NCBI RefSeq assembly: GCF_014302995.1 | Contig: NZ_CP060295.1 | Location: 3,277,501-3,341,500, forward strand | Reading direction: 5' to 3' | DNA from: Variovorax sp. PAMC26660 | GTDB taxonomy: Bacteria > Pseudomonadota > Gammaproteobacteria > Burkholderiales > Burkholderiaceae_C | Length of the DNA stretch: 64,000 nt | Part shown: positions 17,563-26,914 of the stretch, piece after piece | Numbering within the stretch: the first letter of the stretch is position 1 | Layout of the letters: every line of letters begins with the position of its first letter | Notes under the pieces: model-generated | The model's input: the letters and a program-made list of their open reading frames with translations, nothing else | Told to the model about the DNA's origin: nothing | Databases searched by the model: none | Position numbers and translations under genes: made by a program

Positions 17563-18572
17563 TCAGAACCCGGCCAGAACCACCTTGCCCTGCGCCTTGC
17601 CGCTCTCGATGAGCGCATGCGCCTTTTTCAGGTTCGCCGCATTGATGGTGCCGAAGCTCGCATTCGCTGTCGTGCGGATGCGCCCCGCATCGACCAGCGC
17701 AGCCACCTCGGCCAGCAACGCGCCCTGCTCGGCGATGTCCGGCGTTTCGAAGCGCGAGCGCGCGAACATCATTTCCCAATGCAGCGAAATGCACTTGGTC
17801 TTCAGCGGCATCGCGTCGAACACCTTCATGTCGTCGATCACTGCGAGCTGCCCTTGGGGCTTGAGGCTTTCGATGATCTGCGCGTAGTGCTGCTCGGTCT
17901 GCGTGAGGCTGGCGACCATGTCGACTTCGCCGATGCCGGCCGCCTTGAGTTCGGCCGCGAGCGGCTTCGAGTGATCGATCACCGCGTGGGCACCGAGCGC
18001 CAGGCACCACGCACGCGTTTCGGCGCGCGAGGCGGTGGCGATCACGCGCAACTTCGTGAGCTGGCGCGCGAGCTGGATCAGGATGGAGCCCACGCCGCCC
18101 GCACCACCGGTGATCAGCAGGGTCTGGCCTTCGCCGCCGCCCTTGGCACCTGCAGGCGGTCGAACAGCAGTTCGTAGGCGGTGATGGTGGTCAGGGGCAA
18201 CGCGGCGGCTTGCGCGTCGTCGAGGCTCTTGGGCGCGATGGCTGCGATGCGTTCATCGACCGCGTGCAGTTCCGAGTTGGCACCGGGGCGAGTGATCGAG
18301 CCGGCGTAATACACGCGGTCGCCCACCTTGAAGTTCTGCACGCCGCTGCCAATGGCCTCGACCGTGCCGACGGCGTCCCAGCCCAGCACCTTGGCTTGGC
18401 CGGCTTCGGGGGCGGCGTTCTTGCGGATCTTGGTGTCGACCGGGTTGACGGACACCGCCTTCACGCGCACCAGCAGGTCGCGCGCACCGGGCACGGGGGC
18501 GGGCAGCTCGATGTCCTGCAGCGATTCGGCGTTGTCGATGGGAAGGGGCTGGTAGTAGCCGATGGCTTTCAT
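17563..18572 (-). pseudogene. Zinc-type alcohol dehydrogenase/quinone reductase, frameshifted
   Basis: Two minus-strand frames together make one MDR-family protein. The N-terminal part (ATG at 18570-18572, MKAIGYYQPLPIDNAESLQ, GWDAVGTVEAIG, VYYAGSITRPG) reads to a stop at 18114. The C-terminal part (GGVGSILIQLARQLTKLRVIATASR... to AQGKVVLAGF) is in another frame. Inserting one base at about 18144/18145 restores VPKGGGEGQTLLITGGAGGVGS, the NAD(P)-binding glycine motif. It could be a recent inactivation or a base-calling error, since the break lies in a GC-rich run. It is divergent from a LysR gene. Confidence 0.8.
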
Positions 18573-18618
18573 GGCAATGGACCTTTCTGGAACGATGCCT
18601 GAACTGTAGGATCGCAAG

Positions 18619-18647
18619 GCTGGTTTGATAAGCCCCATGAAACCAGC
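18619..18647. promoter_or_regulatory. Candidate LysR operator (GCTGGTTT-N13-AAACCAGC)
   Basis: A perfect 8-bp inverted repeat lies in the spacer between the dehydrogenase pseudogene and its divergent LysR gene, 11 bp before the LysR ATG. Spacing and place fit a LysR recognition site. Confidence 0.45.
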
Positions 18648-18658
18648 AACACTTTCAA

Positions 18659-19564
18659 ATGAAAATTGAAAACATCTCGGACTTGCGGGTGCTGGTGCAA
18701 ACGGCGCGCGGCGGCACGCTCACGGCCGCGGCCCATGCGCTGGGCATCACGCCGGCGGCCGCCAGCGCCACGCTCAAGCGGCTGGAGGCGCAGATCGGTG
18801 CCCGCCTGTTCGAGCGCTCCACGCGCGCCATGCGCCTCACGCCGCAGGGCCAGACGCTGCTCGACTACGCGGTGCGCGCCTTCGAGCTGCTGGACGAGGG
18901 CGAATCGCTGGTCACGGCCGACCGGGGCGAGTTGGTCGGCACGCTGCGCGTGGCCTCGCCTTCGGACCTCACGCGCAGCACGCTGCTGCCGTGGTTCGAC
19001 GAATTCCTCGCGCTGCACACCGGCGTGCAGCTCTCGCTGTCGGTGGGCGACCGACCGCTCGACGTGATGCGCGACGAGGTCGACGTGGCGCTGCGCTACG
19101 GCGCACTGGCCGATTCGCGGCTGGTGGCACGGCCCCTGGCCACGACCAGCCCCGTGTTGACCGCCTCGCCCGACTACCTGCGCCGCCATGCCGTACCGAA
19201 GACACCGCAAGACCTGGTGCACCACAACTGCCTGACCTTCAACCGCTCCGGCCGTCGCCACCGCGTCTGGCGCTTCGCGCAGAACGGCCAGTGGACGGAA
19301 GTGCGCGTGAACGGCAACCGCAGCGTGGACGACGCCTCGCTCGCGCGCGAGTGGACCGTGGCGGGCCACGGCATCTCGCTGAAATCGGCGCTCGACGTGC
19401 GCGACGACATCCGCGAGGGCCGGTTGGTGCGGCTGCTGCCCGAGTGGGACACCGAGCCCTACCCGCTGCATGCGCTGCTGCCGAGTGGCCGTTTCGTGCC
19501 GGCGCGCGTGCGGGCCTTCGTCGATTTTCTTGCGTTGAAGTTCGAGGCGCTGGCGGCTGCCTAG
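18659..19564 (+). CDS. LysR-family transcriptional regulator (CrgA/DmlR-like)
   Basis: The 301-residue protein has the LysR HTH at about residues 5-63 (LRVLVQTARGGTLTAAAHALGITPAAASATLKRLEAQIGARLFERSTRAM). An effector domain follows, with RYGALADSRLVARPLATT and FNRSGRRHRVWRF, typical of the CrgA/DmlR group. It is divergent from the frameshifted dehydrogenase, its likely target. Its stop is followed within about 20 bp by a transposase remnant on the other strand. Confidence 0.9.
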   Translation: MKIENISDLRVLVQTARGGTLTAAAHALGITPAAASATLKRLEAQIGARLFERSTRAMRLTPQGQTLLDYAVRAFELLDEGESLVTADRGELVGTLRVASPSDLTRSTLLPWFDEFLALHTGVQLSLSVGDRPLDVMRDEVDVALRYGALADSRLVARPLATTSPVLTASPDYLRRHAVPKTPQDLVHHNCLTFNRSGRRHRVWRFAQNGQWTEVRVNGNRSVDDASLAREWTVAGHGISLKSALDVRDDIREGRLVRLLPEWDTEPYPLHALLPSGRFVPARVRAFVDFLALKFEALAAA

Positions 19565-19584
19565 CGTGCCGTCCCGCCGATACG

Positions 19585-19790
19585 CGAGAAAAGTCGATGT
19601 GAAGGTCGCGAACAGCTTCGTCGTGTCATGGTGCTCATCCGCGCACAGCACCAGCGCATTGTCTGGTGGATTCAGGTACAACCCGACCGCATCACGCGGA
19701 TTCTTGATGAAGAATGCGTCGATGGATATCTTGAGGTAGCGATGCGCGCTGCTCTTGGAGATGCTCGTCTCTCCGGCTCGAAGTGGGGGA
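19585..19790 (-). pseudogene. Decayed IS630-type transposase fragment
   Basis: On the minus strand one frame reads SISKSSAHRYLKIS...FFIKNPRDAVGLYLNPPDNALVLCADE and then HHDTTKLFATF. The part VGLYLNPPDNALVLCADE is a very characteristic IS630-family block holding the first catalytic Asp. The segment normally found between this Asp-Glu and the HDYKRHGTTTLFA block is missing, so the copy has an internal deletion, and no N- or C-terminal remainder or terminal repeats are seen. It occupies most of the 332-bp gap between the LysR gene and the TPR glycosyltransferase; I see nothing else there. Confidence 0.75.
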
Positions 19791-19896
19791 GTATTTTGCT
19801 CGGCGCCGAGATCGGTAAAGGGTTTTCACGTGGCCTGGGCCAATATCGGGCATTCAGTTGGCCTTGATAGCGTTCAGTACTTTCAAACACTCGCAT

Positions 19897-21987
19897 ATGA
19901 CATTGCCGCTATCCACTCGCCAGCAATTGGTACTGGCCGAACAATATTTTCGAGCCGGGCAACATCGTCAGGCGGAGCTGATCCTGGGCCAGTTGGCGCT
20001 TGTTGACGGAAAGAATTCGCGAGTCCACGAGTTGCTCGGCTATGTATGCGGGAACGACGGACGGCTGGACGAGTGCGAGGCGCATCTGCTCGCGGCGTCT
20101 CGACTTCCGCAGTGCTCGGCGGAGGCACTTTTCTATTTGGGGAAAGTGCAGTTGCAGCGCGGTAGAGCCCGGGCTGCCATCAGTTCGATTCAGCGTTCGG
20201 TGCAGCAGGCGGGCGAGTACTTCGAAGGCCTGCACGAGCTTGGCGTTGCCCACAGTTCCCTCGGGGACCATCGGCGCGCGATCGAATTTTTTTCAAGGGC
20301 GGAGCGCAAAAAGCCTGATTCGTACGAACTGCACTACAACCTGGCCTCCTGCCTGCGCGAGTTGCATGCCTTTGACGAAGCCCTCGTTCGCTACGACTCG
20401 GCGCTTGCGCTCAATCCCGGGTTTTCGCGCGCCTTGTCCGGCCGAGCCTCGGTGCTTCTCGAGTTGGGTCGTGCGCAAGAGGCTCTGGAGAACCTCGACC
20501 GAGCCCTGGCGCTGGACCCCGAGAACGCGACGACATGGGCAGACCGCGCAAGATGCCTGGAGGCGCTGAAGCGGGAAGATGAAGCAGCGGCAAGTCTCGT
20601 GCAGTTGTCGCGCCTCGCCCCTTCGCAAGACTATGCCCGAGGCTACCGCCTCCTTGAGAACATGCACGCATGCCGCTGGAGCGGTTGGAACATGCTTGTT
20701 TCCGACACCGTCGCTCGTGCCGATGCGGGCGAGAAAGCGGCCCCACCATACACACTCCTGGCAACGCCTGCCAGCGCGGCCACGCAACTCGCCTGTGCCC
20801 GGACCTACGCGCGCGATCACTACCCGCCGCGTAGCCTTGCAGTTCAACCGCGCCGAACTGCCAGAGCGAAGCTGCGCATCGGCTATTTTTCGCCTGACTT
20901 CTACGACCACGCCACCGCGCAACTGACTGTCGGAATGCTTGAGCACCATGATCGCGAGCGCTTCGAGTGGTTCGGGTTTTCGATCGGGCCGACCGCTGCG
21001 GATGCGGTGACGCAACGCGTCGTGAAGGCCTTCGATCATTTCGTCAACGTCGAGCATGAAAGCGACTCCGGCATTGCCGAGATGGCTCGAAACCTCGAGC
21101 TCGACATTGCGGTTGACCTCAACGGCTTCAACGAAGGGGCAAGAACCAACATCTTTGCCTGTCGTGCGGCCCCCATCCAGGTCAACTACCTAGGGTATCC
21201 GGGAACGATGGGGTGCGACTACATGGACTACATCGTGGCCGACTCCCATCTGATCGGTCCAGACGACTATCGGCACTATGCGGAAAAGGTCATCCTGATT
21301 CCGGGGTCCTACCAGCCCAACGACGACAAGAAGCAGATCGCGGCGCTCGTGCCCGATCGCGCAGCAATGGGCTTGCCGGAAGACGGGATCGTGTTCGCCA
21401 ACTTCAACAGCATCTTCAAGATCACACCAGACCTCTTCGATGTCTGGATGCGGATCCTCGCGAAGACGCCGCGCAGTGTTCTCTGGCTTTTGGAAGGAAG
21501 CGAGGGGTCGTCCGCCGCGCTTCGCTCGGAAGCCGCGCGCCGTGGCATATCGCCGGACCGACTCGTGTGGGCCAAGCGGCTGCCCTTGCCCCAGCATCTG
21601 GCGCGGCACGCGTGCGCGGATCTTTTCCTGGACACCTTTCACTACAACGCCCACACGACATGCAGCGACGCCCTGTGGGCAGGTCTGCCGGTGCTGACAT
21701 GTCGAGGCGACACCTTCGCATCGCGGGTGGCCTCGAGCCTGCTGCGGACGTCGGACCTGTCCGAGCTCGTCGTCGACAGCGTGCCGGCCTACGAGTCGGC
21801 CGCCGTGACACTTGCCGAATCTCCAGAACGCTTGATCCAGTTCCGCGAGCGACTGGCTCGCGGCAAGGCTCACGCACCGTTGTTCGATACGAGCCGATCC
21901 GCCAGGTGCATGGAAGCGGCGTACGAGGCCGCGTGGGCACGGCACACGAACGGCATGCGTCCAGACCACATCCATGTTCGCGTCTAG
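19897..21987 (+). CDS. TPR protein with SPINDLY/OGT-like GT41 glycosyltransferase domain
   Basis: The ATG at 19897 gives 696 residues; a TTG 13 codons upstream is possible, and neither has a clear ribosome site. Residues about 10-255 are TPR repeats (for example HYNLASCLRELHAFDEALVRYDSALALNPGF). Residues about 325-690 match the O-GlcNAc transferase-like GT41 domain: LRIGYFSPDFYDHATAQLTVGMLEHHD, DIAVDLNGFNEGARTNIFACRAAPIQVNYLGYPGTMG and DLFLDTFHYNAHTTCSDALWAGLPVLTC. In bacteria such proteins glycosylate proteins such as flagellin or adhesins. No target gene is adjacent, and the upstream neighbour is an IS remnant. Confidence 0.87.
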   Translation: MTLPLSTRQQLVLAEQYFRAGQHRQAELILGQLALVDGKNSRVHELLGYVCGNDGRLDECEAHLLAASRLPQCSAEALFYLGKVQLQRGRARAAISSIQRSVQQAGEYFEGLHELGVAHSSLGDHRRAIEFFSRAERKKPDSYELHYNLASCLRELHAFDEALVRYDSALALNPGFSRALSGRASVLLELGRAQEALENLDRALALDPENATTWADRARCLEALKREDEAAASLVQLSRLAPSQDYARGYRLLENMHACRWSGWNMLVSDTVARADAGEKAAPPYTLLATPASAATQLACARTYARDHYPPRSLAVQPRRTARAKLRIGYFSPDFYDHATAQLTVGMLEHHDRERFEWFGFSIGPTAADAVTQRVVKAFDHFVNVEHESDSGIAEMARNLELDIAVDLNGFNEGARTNIFACRAAPIQVNYLGYPGTMGCDYMDYIVADSHLIGPDDYRHYAEKVILIPGSYQPNDDKKQIAALVPDRAAMGLPEDGIVFANFNSIFKITPDLFDVWMRILAKTPRSVLWLLEGSEGSSAALRSEAARRGISPDRLVWAKRLPLPQHLARHACADLFLDTFHYNAHTTCSDALWAGLPVLTCRGDTFASRVASSLLRTSDLSELVVDSVPAYESAAVTLAESPERLIQFRERLARGKAHAPLFDTSRSARCMEAAYEAAWARHTNGMRPDHIHVRV

Positions 21988-22028
21988 TTGTGCGGCCCTT
22001 GCATCGACTTTGCTCGCTTCTCAAAGGG

Positions 22029-22826
22029 TCAAATCATCGGCGTGACCGCACCATCCATCGCCACGATGGCACCCGTCACATAGCTGGCCTTCGCCGACGC
22101 CAGAAACAGCACCGTGTTGGCGACTTCTTCCGGCGTCGCGATGCGGCCCAGCGGCAGGCGCGCGGTGGCGCGTTCCAGTGCCTCGTCGGTGCCGATGCCC
22201 TGCAGCTTCGCATCGGCCTTCATGCCTTCCTGCAGCCGCGCGGTCAGCGTGAGGCCGGGGTTCACCGCGTTCACGCGCACGCCCTTGGCCGCATAGGCCG
22301 CGGCCATGCCGGCGCTCACCAGCATCAGCGCCGCATTGGCCGCGCCGCCGGCCATGTGGACCGGGCTCGCGACCTTGCCGCCCTGGCCGATCACGTTGAC
22401 GATGGCGCCGCGCCCGCGTTGGCCCATGCGCTTGACCACCGGGTCGATCATGTGGATGTAGGTGAAGTACTTGGCGTCCATCGCGTCGTGCCAGGCGGCG
22501 GGCGTCAGGTCGTCGGGCGGAGTGCGGCGCGCGGCGCCGGCCGAGTTGACGAGCACGTCGACCGCACCGAAGGCCTTCTCGGCCGCATCGAGCGCGGCCA
22601 CCGCGCTGGCCGGGTCCTTCAGGTCGGCCGCGTGCAGCGACACGCGGCCCTCGGCCTGTGCGAAGGCCTCGACCAGCGTTCGCAGGCCCTGCTGCAGGTT
22701 CTGCAGGTCGCGCGACACGAGGCTCACGCGCGCGCCTTCGCGCAGGAAGCCCAGCGCGCAGGCCAGGCCGATGCCCTTGCTGCCGCCGGTGATGAGTACG
22801 TGCTGGTCCTGAAGCTGGAGGTCCAT
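22029..22826 (-). CDS. SDR-family protein with atypical active site
   Basis: The 265-residue protein has the Rossmann motif TGGSKGIG (residues 13-20), NSAGAA and VNAVNPG, all classical SDR marks. At the position of YxxxK the sequence is GGAAN (residues 160-164) within HMAGGAANAAL, so the catalytic Tyr is Gly and the Lys is Asn. It also lacks the usual Ser (VNVIGQGGK). It should bind NAD(P), but ordinary Tyr-Lys chemistry is not possible. It is a single gene, with short gaps on both sides. Confidence 0.85.
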   Translation of the reverse strand: MDLQLQDQHVLITGGSKGIGLACALGFLREGARVSLVSRDLQNLQQGLRTLVEAFAQAEGRVSLHAADLKDPASAVAALDAAEKAFGAVDVLVNSAGAARRTPPDDLTPAAWHDAMDAKYFTYIHMIDPVVKRMGQRGRGAIVNVIGQGGKVASPVHMAGGAANAALMLVSAGMAAAYAAKGVRVNAVNPGLTLTARLQEGMKADAKLQGIGTDEALERATARLPLGRIATPEEVANTVLFLASAKASYVTGAIVAMDGAVTPMI

Positions 22827-22945
22827 GAAAGCGTCCTTGGTGGATGGGGTGTGCCGGCGATTGAATCACCGCCGTGAAACCCCTGCACGCACGCGGCCGG
22901 GCGCCGCGCTTTCTTTCAAGGACCGGAACGGGCCGTAGCGCCGTG

Positions 22946-23527
22946 TCAGCGCCGCGCCGCCGCGCGCCGCAGGGGTTCGGGCTCCAGCGCGCCGGGCGTG
23001 GTGTCGGTCGCGTCCCGCAACTGGCCGTCGTGGTCGTGGTGCACCAGCAGTTGCCGCGTGCGCTGCCAGGCTGACAGGCGTGCCGGCGGCACCTCGATGT
23101 AGGACGCCAGCGCGAACAGCGACGACTGCTCCTGGTCCGGCGGCGCCTCGCGCTTCTGCTGGCGGCGGCGCCACGGCGCCATCACCAGCATCGACACCAG
23201 GATCACGCCGATCACCACCGCGTACAGGCCCAGCAGGTGCAGCACTTCGGGTTGCGAGCGCGCGCCCAGCACATAGGGCCATGCATACCAGATGGCGCAG
23301 AACCAGATGGCGATGGTGACCGCCGGGCGCAGCACGCGCAGCCACAGGTACATGGCCAGCGTGCGCTGCGGCGAGCGGCCGTTGCCGAAGGCGCGCAGCG
23401 AGATGCGCGCGGCGTCGATGATCGGTTCTTCCCCCGCGGGCTGGCCCCAGGAGCGGCGCCGCGTGGGCGGGCTCATGTCGGCGTGCGTCTCGGGCGGCTG
23501 GGAATGAGCGTGGGACTCATGGGGCAT
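22946..23527 (-). CDS. pgaD: Poly-beta-1,6-N-acetylglucosamine synthesis protein PgaD
   Basis: The 193-residue protein has two TM helices (about 65-85 and 95-120: AVTIAIWFCAIWYAWPYV and LGLYAVVIGVILVSMLVMAPW), as in PgaD, which assists the PgaC synthase and takes part in c-di-GMP activation in E. coli. It is longer than E. coli PgaD because of a hydrophilic N-terminus and a charged C-terminal tail. It is the last gene of pgaABCD, and its start overlaps the pgaC stop by 11 bp. The following 118-bp gap holds no gene. Confidence 0.85.
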   Translation of the reverse strand: MPHESHAHSQPPETHADMSPPTRRRSWGQPAGEEPIIDAARISLRAFGNGRSPQRTLAMYLWLRVLRPAVTIAIWFCAIWYAWPYVLGARSQPEVLHLLGLYAVVIGVILVSMLVMAPWRRRQQKREAPPDQEQSSLFALASYIEVPPARLSAWQRTRQLLVHHDHDGQLRDATDTTPGALEPEPLRRAAARR

Positions 23528-24794
23528 CGGAAACTCCTCGGTCGGGGCTCGTCCACACCGCGCGTTTGCCGCGTCGGCGTATCAGGGCTTTGGGAAGGGC
23601 GATGACGGTGGTCGCCATCGTGATGGTCCAGAAGGCGATCGGGTACCAGATCGTTCCGGCGAAATAGCGCATCAGGTCGCGGTCGTAGCGGCGATCGATC
23701 CACAGGCTCAGCAGCATCTGCAGGATGCAGGTCATGGCCAGCAGCGTGCCCTGCCAGTGCGGCAGCAGCGCCGAGTGCCAGAGCGAGTCGGTCGGCAGGA
23801 AGGGGCGCGCCAGGCTCACGAGCAACACCAGCGCCATGGCATAGGCCCACACCACGCTGGTCATGTACTCGGCGTAGATGAGCCACATGCGCCAGTTGCC
23901 CGGTCGCAGGATGCGCGGCGTGTAGCGCAGCATGGTCTGGATGCCGCCGACGGCCCAGCGCAGGCGCTGCTTCCAAAGACCGCGCAAGGTCTCGGGCATC
24001 AGAATCCAGCACAGCGCACGCGGCTCGAAGCGAAGCTGCCAGCCCGAGAGCTGCAGCTTCCAGCTCATGTCGATGTCTTCGGTGAGCACGTCGGGGCTCC
24101 AGAAGCCCACTTCGATCACGGCGCGGCGGCGGAACATCGCCAGCACGCCCGACACCGTGAACAGCGTGCCCACCAGTTGCTGCGAGCGCTTGATGAGGCC
24201 GATGATCGAAGAGAACTCGCCCACCTGCATGCGCCCCAGCAACGTGGTGCGGGTGCGGATGCGCGGGTTGCCGGTGACCGCACCGATGCGCTCCGAAGCC
24301 AGCATCGGCTGCAGCATCCAGGCGATGGCGTCGGCGTCCACCAGCGCGTCGCCGTCGATGCCCAGGATGTATTCGCCGCGCGCCAATTGGCAGGCGGTGT
24401 TCAGGCCAACCGCCTTGCCCTGGTTGCTGGCGTTGTGGATCACGCGCAGGCGGCTGTATTCCTTCGTCATCTCGTCCAGCAGCTCGCCGGTGCCGTCGGT
24501 GCTGCCGTCGTTCACGGCAATCACTTCGTAGTTGGGGTAGCGCGTGCGCATCAATTGCTCGATCACTTCGCGCAGGTGCGGCACTTCGTTGAAGCACGGC
24601 ACCACCACGGTGACCAGCGGGCGGGATGGCAGCAGGTCGAGCGGATCGACGTCGGTGTCGCGCTTGCGCTCGAACACCATGGCGTGCGAGAGGCCGCCGG
24701 CCATCCACACCCAGGCCATGAAGAAGGGGTAGTAGAAGACGAAGCCGAACAGCAGCGAGGGCAGGGTCTGCGCGAGGAAGTGGCTGGTGGTCAT
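23517..24794 (-). CDS. pgaC: Poly-beta-1,6-N-acetylglucosamine synthase PgaC
   Basis: The ATG at 24792-24794 overlaps the pgaB stop (ATGA) and gives 425 residues. A TM helix precedes the GT2 domain, which shows the processive synthase motifs VVVPCFNE, NDGSTDGT, GIDGDALVD, TEDIDMSWK and QRLRWAVGG (QxxRW). Several TM helices follow to the C-terminus. It polymerises UDP-GlcNAc and extrudes PNAG through the inner membrane together with PgaD. Confidence 0.93.
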   Translation of the reverse strand: MTTSHFLAQTLPSLLFGFVFYYPFFMAWVWMAGGLSHAMVFERKRDTDVDPLDLLPSRPLVTVVVPCFNEVPHLREVIEQLMRTRYPNYEVIAVNDGSTDGTGELLDEMTKEYSRLRVIHNASNQGKAVGLNTACQLARGEYILGIDGDALVDADAIAWMLQPMLASERIGAVTGNPRIRTRTTLLGRMQVGEFSSIIGLIKRSQQLVGTLFTVSGVLAMFRRRAVIEVGFWSPDVLTEDIDMSWKLQLSGWQLRFEPRALCWILMPETLRGLWKQRLRWAVGGIQTMLRYTPRILRPGNWRMWLIYAEYMTSVVWAYAMALVLLVSLARPFLPTDSLWHSALLPHWQGTLLAMTCILQMLLSLWIDRRYDRDLMRYFAGTIWYPIAFWTITMATTVIALPKALIRRRGKRAVWTSPDRGVSDAP

Positions 24795-26914
24795 GGCGAC
24801 CGTTCTCCTTGCGCCGGCTGCGCGGGTGCGGCTGTTGCAGGTGCCGTTTGCGGCGGCGTCTCCGCAGCGGGAGCAGTGGACGAACGCAACGCGCGCGGCA
24901 GCAGCGTGCGGACCGAGATCGCGCGACGCACCACGTCCAGCGATGGCTGGTTGTTCAGGAAGTCGTCGGGGTAGTAGCCCAGGTGCCGCACGCCGGCGCG
25001 CTGCAGCAGCGTCCACTGGCGCGTCAGTTCTTCGTCGGGCACGGGCTTGCCGGTGCGCCAGTCGCGTGCCTGCAGCTCGAACACGGTGCCGTCCAGTCCG
25101 CGCGGCGTGTCGGCGGCGCGGCGCGCCAGGCGCGTGAGCCAGGCGTCGCTCGCGACCGCACTTCGGGCTTCGCCTTCCATGCGCGGCATGGCCATCAGGC
25201 CCACGTAGTCGTAGGCCGCGAGCGATGCCTCGTAGTTCTGCGCGAACCACTGCTCGGCCTCGGGTTCGAGCACCGGCCGCGCATAGAGATTGCGCGCGGT
25301 CTCCAGGTTGGGCCGCCACACGCCCACGCGCGCCATCAGCTCCTGTGTGAACTCGATCAGGTAGCGGGTCTTGGCGGTGGTCCAGCGCGCCATCAACGCC
25401 CGGTCGGCGCGAATCGCGGCCACGTCGGGCGGCAGGCCCCACTTCGCGTAGGTGGCGAGCGCGGCGGGGCTGGCGTCTTCGTCGTCGGACAGCATTGCGT
25501 CGTCGTGGAACAGCAGGCCCTCGAAGAAGGCCTGGCGGCCCAGGTCTTCGTAGATGTCGCCGACCAGCGTGCGCACTGCCGGGTCGAAGGGCGTGAGCCG
25601 GTGGTAGCGGTCGGCCGGCATCTTGCCGCCCTGCGTCATCACCGTGTGCGTGGCCAGCGGGTTCGATGCCGGCAGGCGGAAGGCCGTCACCGGCATCCAG
25701 GCGTAGACCTTCACGCCGGTGCGGCTGCGCAGTTGCCAGGCCGCGCGGCTGAACAGGTCGGCGCGCATCGGCAGGTGGCGGTTGGGAAAGTACAGCGCGT
25801 CGGCCACGCCGTCGCCGTCGGGGTCGGCATAGGCCTGCAGGAACACCGAGCGCGGGCGCACGGCGGCCACGCGGTCGATCAGCGCCGAGAGGTTGCGCTC
25901 CTGCTGGGCCGGGTCGGGGTCGTACACATAGTCCAGGTCGACGTGCATCACGCGGTTGACCGGCCGCACTTCGCCGCCCACCGGGCTGCGCAGCAACTGG
26001 GCGTATTCGGGCGCGGTGTTGTCGTAGGCCGCGAGTGCGCGGCGGATGCGCGTGAGCGGCACGGCCGGCGTGTTCGGTCCGTCGTCCAGCGTGAAGGTGA
26101 TCGGCATGCCCGCTCGTTCCGATGCCTTCAGCGCCATCGCGTTGTAGGCGCCGTAGGGCCAGACGGTCGCGCGCACCTTGGCGCCGGTGCGCGCCTCGAT
26201 GATCTCGCGGCTGCGGCGCAGATCGGTCTCGACGCGCTGCAAGTAGGCCGCGTCGTCTTCGTAGCGGCCGGTCTTCGGGTCATAGCGGTGCGTGGCCGCG
26301 GCCGGCAGCATGTTGCCTTGCGGGTTGGCCTGGATGCCGGTGTGCATGGCGTCGCTGTGGCTCGCGAGTTCGACCAGGCCCGAGCGCGCCATCTCGGCGG
26401 CCTCGCGCCAGAGCAGGAAGTTCTCGCGCGGCGCAGGCTTGTCGCCCCAATGCACCATCTGGCCTTCGGGCACGTCGAGCCAGCTCGTCACCAGCGCGAA
26501 CAGCGCCGGGTAGTTGTAGCGCTTGAGCAGCGGAAACACCTTGGTGTAGGCGCTGCGGTAGCCGTCGTCGAAGGTCAGCAGCACCGGCCGGGCAGGCAGC
26601 GGCTTGCCGCCGGCGCGCGCGTCCACGATCTGCTGCAGGCTCACCGGGTGGTAGCCGCTGTACTGCAGCCAGGCGAACACCTCGGCGAGCGAGAGGTCGT
26701 CGATGGCGGTTTCGTCGGGCGAGTTCTCGAAGCTCGCACGCACGCCGGTGCGCACGTCGTGGAAGGAGAGCACGCGAAAGCTCACACCGTCGTCGGGGTC
26801 GGCCGGCGGCAGCGGTTGGGCCAGGGCGAGCCGGGGCAGGGCGCCGAGGGCGAGCGCCAGCAGCAGCCACAGCATGGCCACGCGCAGGAAGGTGAGGGGG
26901 TTCTTCGTCGGCAT
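24791..26914 (-). CDS. pgaB: Poly-beta-1,6-N-acetylglucosamine N-deacetylase PgaB
   Basis: The 707-residue protein has a signal peptide (LLLALALGALPRLALA). The N-terminal polysaccharide deacetylase domain has LTFDDGY (Asp116, Asp117) and ASHSDAMH (His186, His191), matching the metal and catalytic positions of E. coli PgaB. The C-terminal glycoside-hydrolase-like domain (from about residue 325, VMHVDLDYVYDPDP, FLQAYADPDGDG) binds or cleaves the polymer. There is no lipobox Cys, so unlike E. coli PgaB it may be soluble or anchored by its signal. The start overlaps the pgaA stop as TGATG. Confidence 0.92.
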   Translation of the reverse strand: MPTKNPLTFLRVAMLWLLLALALGALPRLALAQPLPPADPDDGVSFRVLSFHDVRTGVRASFENSPDETAIDDLSLAEVFAWLQYSGYHPVSLQQIVDARAGGKPLPARPVLLTFDDGYRSAYTKVFPLLKRYNYPALFALVTSWLDVPEGQMVHWGDKPAPRENFLLWREAAEMARSGLVELASHSDAMHTGIQANPQGNMLPAAATHRYDPKTGRYEDDAAYLQRVETDLRRSREIIEARTGAKVRATVWPYGAYNAMALKASERAGMPITFTLDDGPNTPAVPLTRIRRALAAYDNTAPEYAQLLRSPVGGEVRPVNRVMHVDLDYVYDPDPAQQERNLSALIDRVAAVRPRSVFLQAYADPDGDGVADALYFPNRHLPMRADLFSRAAWQLRSRTGVKVYAWMPVTAFRLPASNPLATHTVMTQGGKMPADRYHRLTPFDPAVRTLVGDIYEDLGRQAFFEGLLFHDDAMLSDDEDASPAALATYAKWGLPPDVAAIRADRALMARWTTAKTRYLIEFTQELMARVGVWRPNLETARNLYARPVLEPEAEQWFAQNYEASLAAYDYVGLMAMPRMEGEARSAVASDAWLTRLARRAADTPRGLDGTVFELQARDWRTGKPVPDEELTRQWTLLQRAGVRHLGYYPDDFLNNQPSLDVVRRAISVRTLLPRALRSSTAPAAETPPQTAPATAAPAQPAQGERSP

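Noticed and set aside
18569..19681. A 370-codon minus-strand frame opposite the LysR gene.
   Set aside because: Only its first ~40 codons are meaningful, being part of the IS630-type transposase remnant. The rest is a shadow of the LysR gene.
22021..22869. A 282-codon minus-strand frame overlapping the SDR at 22029-22826.
   Set aside because: It is another reading frame of the same strand without SDR motifs; the SDR frame is the real one.
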